This document shows positions 1-4,130 of a stretch of 7,643 bases of DNA, piece after piece. The stretch's first letter is position 1; every line of letters starts with the position of its first letter. The translations under genes and the position numbers were made by a program. Source of the stretch: Bacillota bacterium (GTDB lineage Bacteria > Bacillota > Clostridia > Christensenellales > CAG-138); assembly GCA_023451115.1 (NCBI GenBank), contig JAEXFV010000084.1, positions 1 through 7,643 of the forward strand, given 5' to 3'. Below the pieces are notes generated by a model. That model had not been told where the DNA came from, did not search any database, and worked only from the letters and a program-made list of their open reading frames with translations.

Positions 1-1304
1 CACATGGTCAGCGCCTGCTTACCACAAGCGCAGCAACGTTTGAAGTGGCGGTCCAAATTAAATGCTACCCTGGGTAAGTATCCCAAATCTTCCAACAGAG
101 TAAACAGCGGGAAGAAGATGGCCATTGGCGGCAACATCACGGACACTACCCATGCAAGTACCCGGTAAACCCCCAGTACCAAGGCGCCATGCAGCCACTC
201 CGGAGCGCCCCAACGCTGGAATAACAGCGTCAATTGATCCTGTATCCAAAACAATCCGTCCGCCAGAAGCCCGGAAGGATAATTAGCCCCTGTAATAGTG
301 AGCCAAAAGATGCCGCAAAGCAACAGCAGCATAATGGGCACCCCAGTCCATTTGCCGGTGAGGATTTTATCAACTTTTAACTGGCGTTGATTGTATTTTT
401 CATCTTCAAAATATACTGCCTGGGCACTAATTTTTTCGGCCGCCTGATAGATGCTGGATACCATAGCGTCTTTCCATGCGTTATCCCCCAACCCCTGGGC
501 TATTAGCTCTGCGGTTGCGGCCTGTACCGCCTCTTGGACCTGCTCCTCAGCCATCGGGGAAAATCCTAACCAGTCGTCCAAAGATGTTAGCAGCGATTCT
601 TCTTGTTCCAACAGCCTAAGGGCTACCCAGCGGACATTTATTGTGAGGGGAACCAGGCCCTCCAGGCTTTTCTGCACCTTTGCCACCGCTGATTCAATGG
701 GCTGGGGATACTGCACTTGGTATACCTTTTTCTCTTGGAGTAACGTGGATGCCTGAGCAATTTCCTCCATCAACTGATCCAGCCCCTTTCTGCTGCGGGC
801 AACGCACCCGATCACAGGCACCCCCAGCATGTGGCTAAGCTGATCCAGGTCAATGCGGATATGTTTCTTCTTTGCCTCATCCATCAGGTTGATGCACACA
901 ATCGCGTTACTCGTGATCTCCAGGGTTTGTAGCACCAAATTGATGTTACGTTCCAGGCAGGTAGCGTCACATACTACCGTTGTTACGTCAGCACCGCCAA
1001 AGCAAATGAAGTCTCGAGCTACCTCTTCCTCTGCTGAGTGGGCCATCAACGAATAGCATCCAGGCAAATCCACCATCACATACCGTTTTCCACAATAGCA
1101 ATAACTCCCCTGGGCGGTAGATACCGTTTTGCCAGGCCAATTTCCGGTATGCTGATTCATCCCAGTTAATTCGTTGAATACCGTACTTTTTCCTACATTT
1201 GGGTTGCCTGCCAAAGCAATCACCCGGTCGTCTTCCCTTTGCCGCTGGATATGTAAGCCCTGATCCACCGCACCCATGCCGGTAGAGCCTGCTGTCAGCC
1301 CCAT
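1..1304 (-). CDS. feoB: Ferrous iron transport protein B (FeoB), C-terminus cut by window edge
   Basis: FeoB is the inner-membrane Fe(II) importer with a cytosolic GTPase domain. I translated the minus strand by hand from the ATG at 1304-1302: 434 open codons reach base 3, so the gene continues beyond the window (full FeoB proteins are roughly 650-800 residues). G-protein motifs are in order: G1 GNPNVGKST (residues 33-41), the switch/G2 segment TGNWPGKT (53-60), G3 DLPG (79-82), G4 NLMD (139-142) and a G5-like ARSRKGL (169-175). A helical GDI-like linker follows to about residue 300. The membrane part then begins with hydrophobic stretches and the family signature FFPLFTLLEDLGYLPRVAF, followed by CCACGKQALTM at the edge. 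The start is set by AGGAGG (within 1311-1316) about 6 nt upstream. feoA ends only 10 bp upstream, and its stop abuts this ribosome binding site, so the two are co-transcribed and probably translationally coupled. A lysine stands in the switch region (NWPGKT) where many FeoBs have valine. Identification is very secure. Confidence 0.96.
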   Translation of the reverse strand, partial: MGLTAGSTGMGAVDQGLHIQRQREDDRVIALAGNPNVGKSTVFNELTGMNQHTGNWPGKTVSTAQGSYCYCGKRYVMVDLPGCYSLMAHSAEEEVARDFICFGGADVTTVVCDATCLERNINLVLQTLEITSNAIVCINLMDEAKKKHIRIDLDQLSHMLGVPVIGCVARSRKGLDQLMEEIAQASTLLQEKKVYQVQYPQPIESAVAKVQKSLEGLVPLTINVRWVALRLLEQEESLLTSLDDWLGFSPMAEEQVQEAVQAATAELIAQGLGDNAWKDAMVSSIYQAAEKISAQAVYFEDEKYNQRQLKVDKILTGKWTGVPIMLLLLCGIFWLTITGANYPSGLLADGLFWIQDQLTLLFQRWGAPEWLHGALVLGVYRVLAWVVSVMLPPMAIFFPLFTLLEDLGYLPRVAFNLDRHFKRCCACGKQALTM

Positions 1305-1314
1305 ATGCGCCTCC

Positions 1315-1548
1315 TTAACCCGCTTTTATCGCTACACAAGCTGCGTCCTCTTTCCGCAGCGCAATCACTGCCCCCCGGATGAAATAAGCTCTGGGGTCAC
1401 CGGAAGGGCTTTGATACAGGCAGGTAGCCTGCGTCCCCTTTGTGATGCCAATATCCAATAAACGGCGGCGTATGCTGCCGGTAGAAAGGAGTTCATCTAC
1501 CCAGGCCGATTGGCCAACGGGAATATCGTTTAAGCAGTAGGTATTCAT
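1315..1548 (-). CDS. feoA: Ferrous iron transport protein A (FeoA), SH3-like
   Basis: FeoA is a small cytosolic SH3-like protein that works with FeoB in Fe(II) uptake; its exact role is still debated. This copy has 77 residues, a normal length. It carries the family core: RRRLLDIGITKGT (residues 27-39) followed by SPSGDPRAYFIRGAVIALR (47-65) and KEDA. I chose the ATG at 1548. It has GAGGAAA 8-9 nt upstream, and the protein then begins directly with the usual 'LNDIPVGQ' strand. An in-frame ATG at 1575 would add nine residues but has no ribosome binding site. feoA is the first gene of the feoAB operon and is transcribed away from the MntR-like repressor across a 108-bp intergenic region, which is the natural place for metal-responsive control. 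Confidence 0.94.
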   Translation of the reverse strand: MNTYCLNDIPVGQSAWVDELLSTGSIRRRLLDIGITKGTQATCLYQSPSGDPRAYFIRGAVIALRKEDAACVAIKAG

Positions 1549-1551
1549 AAT

Positions 1552-1581
1552 TTGTTTCCTCACTTCATAAACCATTAAGAT
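1552..1581 (+). promoter_or_regulatory. Weak candidate promoter for the MntR-like gene
   Basis: TTGTTT (1552-1557) and TAAGAT (1576-1581) are separated by 18 bp, and each matches the sigma-A consensus at 4 of 6 positions. If real, transcription would start within or just after the AGAAAC/GTTTCT dyad, allowing autoregulation. The -35 part lies inside the feoA ribosome binding site region on the other strand, so the two transcripts would start close together. Support is modest. Confidence 0.22.
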
Positions 1582-1597
1582 AGAAACCTGCGTTTCT
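1582..1597. promoter_or_regulatory. Candidate operator dyad between feoA and the repressor gene
   Basis: Perfect 6-bp inverted repeat AGAAAC-ctgc-GTTTCT in the 108-bp divergent intergenic region. On the plus strand it lies immediately after a weak promoter candidate (TTGTTT at 1552-1557, 18-bp spacer, TAAGAT at 1576-1581). On the minus strand it lies between a weak -35-like TTGTTA (1609-1604) and the region where a -10 for feoA would fall. DtxR/MntR repressors typically bind dyads at such positions. The sequence does not match the well-known MntR or DtxR/IdeR consensus boxes as I remember them. The role is inferred from placement only. Confidence 0.35.
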
Positions 1598-1656
1598 TTA
1601 CTCTAACAATATGCACCTGGGGAAAATGTGTGACTGGAGGGAAAGGTGGCTTTTTG

Positions 1657-2073
1657 ATGAGCGAATTTCGAACATTGAGCGGATACGACAGACAAACGGA
1701 GCGCAAGCTTACCCGCGCTATGGAGGATTATCTGGAAATGATCTGCCGCCACTGCAAAGTGCAGGGATATATGCGCATCAATCAGTTGGCGGAGCAGCTG
1801 CACGTAAAACCCTCCTCATCTACCAAGATGGCGGAGCAGCTGAAAAAACAAGGTTACATTGAATATGAAAAATACAGCTATTTGAAACCTACAAAAAAAG
1901 GCTGGGAAATGGGAGATTATCTGCTGCGCCGCCATGATATCCTGCACCGTTTTTTGCGCATTATCAACAACACATCTGATGAATTGGAGCAGGTAGAACA
2001 AATTGAGCATTTTTTTGACCAACGCACCATAGACAATTTGGAAAAATGGCTGGAACGTCTCCAAATTCCATAA
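1657..2073 (+). CDS. DtxR/MntR-family metal-dependent transcriptional repressor
   Basis: A cytosolic DNA-binding repressor that uses Fe(II) or Mn(II) as co-repressor. The product has 138 residues, close to Bacillus MntR (about 142), with a winged-helix domain (about 20-90) and a dimerisation domain (about 91-138). It lacks the C-terminal SH3 domain of long DtxR/IdeR proteins. The recognition helix region reads INQLAEQLHVKPSSSTKMAEQLKKQGYIEYEKY. All six residues equivalent to the MntR metal ligands (D8, E11, H77, E99, E102, H103) can be placed: D24, E27, H93, E114, E117, H118. Spacing is near identical, with one residue fewer before E114. The aspartate and glutamate at D24 and E114 resemble MntR rather than DtxR, which has Met and Cys there. 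I start at the ATG at 1657 because AAAGGTGG (1642-1649) lies 7 nt upstream. An in-frame GTG at 1630 would translate through this ribosome binding site. Being divergent from feoAB, it is the likely regulator of that operon. Whether it senses Fe or Mn cannot be settled from sequence, so I give no symbol. Confidence 0.92.
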   Translation: MSEFRTLSGYDRQTERKLTRAMEDYLEMICRHCKVQGYMRINQLAEQLHVKPSSSTKMAEQLKKQGYIEYEKYSYLKPTKKGWEMGDYLLRRHDILHRFLRIINNTSDELEQVEQIEHFFDQRTIDNLEKWLERLQIP

Positions 2074-2079
2074 ATTTTG

Positions 2080-2108
2080 TTGCCCGGCCCGCCATTCCAT
2101 AGTATAAT
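2080..2108 (+). promoter_or_regulatory. Sigma-A-type promoter for the comEB-like gene
   Basis: A perfect -10 TATAAT (2103-2108) is preceded by TTGCCC (2080-2085, 4 of 6 to TTGACA) with the ideal 17-bp spacer. It begins 6 bp after the repressor stop codon. The deaminase gene therefore has its own promoter, and its transcript would start near 2115 with a leader of roughly 90 nt. Confidence 0.75.
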
Positions 2109-2125
2109 ATTTGCTAATCGAACCG

Positions 2126-2191
2126 GCGCCAAAAGCTGCGGTTTGGGCGCAGAACTTAGCTAAAATCCCCAAATTCAATAAATTCAGGGGA
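2126..2191 (+). promoter_or_regulatory. Structured 5' leader of the comEB-like gene (two stem-loops)
   Basis: The first hairpin pairs GCGCCAAA (2126-2133) with TTT-g-GGCGC (2142-2150), with one bulged G and an 8-nt loop. A competing pairing, CTGCG (2136-2140) with CGCAG (2148-2152), is mutually exclusive with it. The second pairs TCCCC (2166-2170) with GGGGA (2187-2191) and ends directly against the Shine-Dalgarno AAGGTGG (2191-2197). This could modulate translation, but short GC-rich pairings also occur by chance. No known riboswitch class was recognised. Confidence 0.3.
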
Positions 2192-2205
2192 AGGTGGAAC
2201 GCATT

Positions 2206-2691
2206 ATGTCGAGTTGGAGCAAATGGGATATCCGTTTTATGGAACTGGCCAAGTCTATCGCCAACTGGTCCAGCTGTTACCAAGAAAACCGTAAAATCGG
2301 AGCAATCGTCGTAAAAAACAAACGCATCCTCACCACAGGTTATAATGGCGCGCCTGCGGGCTTGCAAAGTTGCGTAGAAAAAGGCGAATGTTTACGCAGA
2401 AAGCTCAATATCCCCTCCGGAACCCGCCATGAATTGTGTTATGCCATCCATGCAGAGCAAAATGCTATTATCCAGGCAGCCAAGCTTGGCGTTTCAATTG
2501 ACGGCGCCACTTTATACTGCACCCATCAACCTTGCGTCATCTGTGCAAAAATGATTGTAAATGCTGGCATTTCCAGAGTGGTATATGCCGAAGGATATCC
2601 AGATTCGTTTGCTGTTACTATTTTACAAGAAGGCAATGTGGCGCTGGAACGCTTTGATCTGCCGCATACGTTGCCGGATGGCCCGGCTTAA
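2206..2691 (+). CDS. comEB: ComEB/dCMP deaminase family zinc-dependent nucleotide deaminase
   Basis: A member of the cytidine/deoxycytidylate deaminase fold. The likely reaction is Zn-dependent deamination of dCMP to dUMP in the cytosol, feeding dTMP synthesis. The 161-residue product has the complete catalytic signature: HAE (H82, E84 as proton shuttle) and PCVIC (C110 and C113 as zinc ligands). It also has the GYNGAP loop (45-50) typical of dCMP deaminases, and extra conserved cysteines and histidines (C56, C62, H75, C78) in the insertion seen in this subfamily. The ATG at 2206 is chosen because AAGGTGG (2191-2197) lies 8 nt upstream. A GTG at 2194 falls inside that ribosome binding site. 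The gene has its own promoter. No comEA/comEC genes are adjacent, so a competence role should not be assumed; the symbol reflects family resemblance only. Confidence 0.9.
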   Translation: MSSWSKWDIRFMELAKSIANWSSCYQENRKIGAIVVKNKRILTTGYNGAPAGLQSCVEKGECLRRKLNIPSGTRHELCYAIHAEQNAIIQAAKLGVSIDGATLYCTHQPCVICAKMIVNAGISRVVYAEGYPDSFAVTILQEGNVALERFDLPHTLPDGPA

Positions 2692-2697
2692 AGGCAC

Positions 2698-2721
2698 ATA
2701 ACAGCCGATTTTAGCTGTTAT
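2698..2721 (+). terminator. Stem-loop just after the comEB-like gene, no U-tract
   Basis: Perfect 8-bp arms ATAACAGC (2698-2705) and GCTGTTAT (2714-2721) enclose an 8-nt loop, starting 6 bp after the stop codon. The position suggests transcript termination or 3'-end protection. However, the bases after it (AGAGGGAAT) are not a T-run, so it is not a canonical intrinsic terminator. Confidence 0.45.
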
Positions 2722-2808
2722 AGAGGGAATCATATCCGTCAAACAAAACAGAAAATCAAAGGCTGGTTTCCCCTGCCTATGTACTTGCGCACGTTTATTG
2801 CATGGTTA

Positions 2809-2835
2809 TTGCTATCACCCCTATTTCAATATAAT
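2809..2835 (+). promoter_or_regulatory. Promoter-like motif in the 2.7-3.2 kb region
   Basis: A perfect TATAAT (2830-2835) is preceded by TTGCTA (2809-2814, 4 of 6 to TTGACA) with a 15-bp spacer, shorter than optimal. It would start transcription near 2842 toward the small ORF at 2959. The surroundings are AT-rich, so a chance match is possible. Confidence 0.35.
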
Positions 2836-2958
2836 TGTTTGTAAAAGTGCACTTATTCCAATATCAAGCCAATGGATGATTTGGGGCTATGTTCGCCTGT
2901 GTTGCTTATGGCAACGGTTATTTTTATTGCAAGATGGCGGCGAAAGGAGGAGTTGCAC

Positions 2959-3222
2959 TTGTTTCGCGAAAATTTGAAAACACTCCCTAAACAGGATGGT
3001 ATGTTATGCACTCCTGACACGGAAAAGTTGTTAAGTTGTACAATACAGGCCTTGCGGCTACAGCAAAACAGGCACGACTCCGTCATACCTGTTTCAAAAA
3101 ATGCATATTACAGTTTTACAGTCATCCAGCTTTTTCCCACTTTTTATGCTGCTGTTTCAAACGTTTATGCCATCGTGCCCGGGATATCTCCTACCCCATT
3201 GAGGACATACTTGGGGCGATAA
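2959..3222 (+). CDS. Doubtful small ORF with a strong RBS and TTG start
   Basis: I do not recognise this product. A strong AAAGGAGG (2943-2950) lies 8 nt before a TTG codon that opens 87 residues (LFRENLKTLPKQDG...). The same frame is open upstream to an ATG at 2872, giving 116 residues, and that extension contains a possible membrane helix (CSPVLLMATVIFIA) followed by RWRRKEE; but that ATG has no ribosome binding site. The C-terminal 58 bp overlap the end of the NagD-family gene on the opposite strand. Composition (many Q, T, S and aromatic residues, no clear fold) is not strongly gene-like. It could be a remnant or a chance frame. Confidence 0.22.
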   Translation: MFRENLKTLPKQDGMLCTPDTEKLLSCTIQALRLQQNRHDSVIPVSKNAYYSFTVIQLFPTFYAAVSNVYAIVPGISPTPLRTYLGR

Positions 3223-3947
3223 GGGAATTTTACCAACATCTCCCGGGACGTTACGCCGGAGAGCACCAATACGGTATCAATCTCAGCCTCCACGCCAGCC
3301 ATGATATCCGTATCCATCCTGTCTCCCACAATCGCGGTATCTTCCGTTTTCGTACCCAAACGCTTTAATGCATTGCGCATCATCAATGGGTTTGGCTTGC
3401 CTACAAAATAGGCCTGCACGCCAGTTGCCATTTCAATTGGGGAAATCAACGCCCGGCAGGCCGGGGCAATGCCATGCTCAGTAGGGCCTGTTAAATCCGA
3501 GTTACAACCGATGAGCCGCGCTCCATTGTTCACCAAGTAGGTAGCCCGCACAATCATTTCGTAATTCAGGTTCTGCGCCTCGCCCACCACCACATAATCC
3601 GGGTTCACTGCATTCATCGTGACTCCCACATCATATAAAGCGTTAATCAGGCCAGGCTCTCCCAGCACATAGGCGCTACAGCCTGGACACTGGGCCTTTA
3701 AAAAGCTGGCAGTGGCCAAGGCGCTGGTGTGAAAACAGCTTTCTTCCACCTCAATGCCGAGCCTGCCCAATTTTTGCTGCAATTCCTTAGGGGTATAGCC
3801 GCTGTTGTTGGTTAAAAACAAAAACTTCTTGTTGTTTTCCTTTAACCAATTTACAAACTCCGGTACTCCGGGCAACAACCGGTTTCCATGGTACAACACA
3901 CCGTCCATATCGCAAATGAACGCTTTCTTATTGCGCAGGTTTTCCAT
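3165..3947 (-). CDS. HAD-superfamily phosphatase, subfamily IIA (NagD-like)
   Basis: A cytosolic Mg-dependent phosphatase that removes phosphate from small organic phosphates such as nucleotides or sugar phosphates; the substrate cannot be read from sequence. All four HAD motifs are present in the 260-residue product: DMDGVLYHG with nucleophile D13 and acid/base D15, FLTNNS with T46, the lysine in VGKPNP (K184), and GDRMDTDI (D209 to D214) for metal binding. The C2-type cap lies between motifs II and III and carries the NagD-like stretch IGCNSDLTGPTEHG (146-159). Length is typical (about 250-270). The ATG at 3947 is preferred: GAGAGGTG precedes it by 6 nt, whereas the in-frame GTG at 3956 overlaps that ribosome binding site. 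It has its own promoter, is divergent from copA, and seems to be a single-gene unit. No clear terminator is visible downstream. Confidence 0.93.
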   Translation of the reverse strand: MENLRNKKAFICDMDGVLYHGNRLLPGVPEFVNWLKENNKKFLFLTNNSGYTPKELQQKLGRLGIEVEESCFHTSALATASFLKAQCPGCSAYVLGEPGLINALYDVGVTMNAVNPDYVVVGEAQNLNYEMIVRATYLVNNGARLIGCNSDLTGPTEHGIAPACRALISPIEMATGVQAYFVGKPNPLMMRNALKRLGTKTEDTAIVGDRMDTDIMAGVEAEIDTVLVLSGVTSREMLVKFPYRPKYVLNGVGDIPGTMA

Positions 3948-3985
3948 ACACTGCACCTCTCTTCTCTCTTACTCTTACCGCACTT

Positions 3986-4014
3986 ATTATACATGACATC
4001 CGGGTATTAGGCAA
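3986..4014 (-). promoter_or_regulatory. Sigma-A-type promoter for the NagD-like gene
   Basis: On the minus strand TTGCCT (4014-4009, 4 of 6 to TTGACA) and a perfect TATAAT (3991-3986) are spaced by 17 bp. Transcription would start near 3979, giving a leader of about 30 nt. The -35 box overlaps the first copy of the GCAAATCAAAC repeat (4011-4021), so a protein binding that repeat could affect this promoter. Confidence 0.75.
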
Positions 4015-4073
4015 ATCAAACGTGAGAAAAACTTCCACAACTTGATTTTCAACGCTTGCCCTGCAAATCAAAC
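4011..4073. repeat. Pair of direct repeats GCAAATCAAAC in the nagD-like/copA intergenic region
   Basis: The 11-bp word GCAAATCAAAC occurs at 4011-4021 and again at 4063-4073, 52 bp apart start to start (about five helical turns). Between them, TTGATTT (4042-4048) is the inverse of the AAATCAA core (4013-4019 and 4065-4071). The set could be binding sites for a regulator acting on both divergent genes. It does not resemble the CopY (TACANNTGTA) or CueR-type copper operators. Confidence 0.5.
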
Positions 4074-4118
4074 AAGCTTCTGCGTGGCACACTAACGAAG
4101 CATGATAAGCGTTGAAAA
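4046..4118 (+). repeat. 12-bp perfect inverted repeat in the copA leader
   Basis: TTTTCAACGCTT (4046-4057) and AAGCGTTGAAAA (4107-4118) are exact reverse complements separated by 49 bp. A nested 5-bp pair, GCTTC (4076-4080) with GAAGC (4097-4101), lies inside. The right arm ends against the copA Shine-Dalgarno AAGGAG (4119-4124), so an RNA stem here could influence ribosome access; alternatively the arms are DNA half-sites. Whether 4046 is transcribed is unknown because no clear copA promoter is visible. Confidence 0.6.
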
Positions 4119-4130
4119 AAGGAGTAGGAA

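Larger units (their letters stand above)
2692..3164. other. Long region without a confident gene
   Basis: About 470 bp between the comEB-like stop and the end of the NagD-family gene. It holds the stem-loop at 2698-2721, a promoter-like motif at 2809-2835, a small hairpin GTTGC-ttatg-GCAAC (2901-2915) followed by a T-rich stretch, and a strong ribosome-binding-site-like AAAGGAGG (2943-2950) in front of a TTG-initiated ORF. No tRNA, rRNA, known riboswitch or convincing homologue was recognised. It may be a degenerate gene, a small-protein locus or a non-coding transcript. Confidence 0.6.

Noticed and set aside
451..1056. Plus-strand open frames at 451-756 and 853-1056 opposite feoB
   Set aside because: Antisense to FeoB coding sequence with all G-protein motifs intact; low-complexity Ser/Cys-rich translations with no family resemblance.
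1816..2367. 183-residue minus-strand open frame across the regulator and the comEB-like start
   Set aside because: It lies antisense to two well-supported genes, crosses a strong promoter and shows no recognisable domain or ribosome binding site. It is a shadow frame.
2698..2721. Calling the hairpin after comEB a canonical intrinsic terminator
   Set aside because: The stem is perfect but followed by AGAGGGAAT rather than a T-run, so I kept it as a lower-confidence 3'-end structure.
2853..3086. 77-residue minus-strand ORF in the dark region
   Set aside because: No ribosome binding site or family resemblance, and it competes with the plus-strand signals there.
4011..4073. CRISPR-like array
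   Set aside because: Only two 11-bp copies, far too short and too few for CRISPR repeats, and no cas genes are present.
3948..4130. Standard copper operator (CopY TACANNTGTA or CueR-type) upstream of copA
   Set aside because: I scanned the divergent region and saw no match to these motifs.
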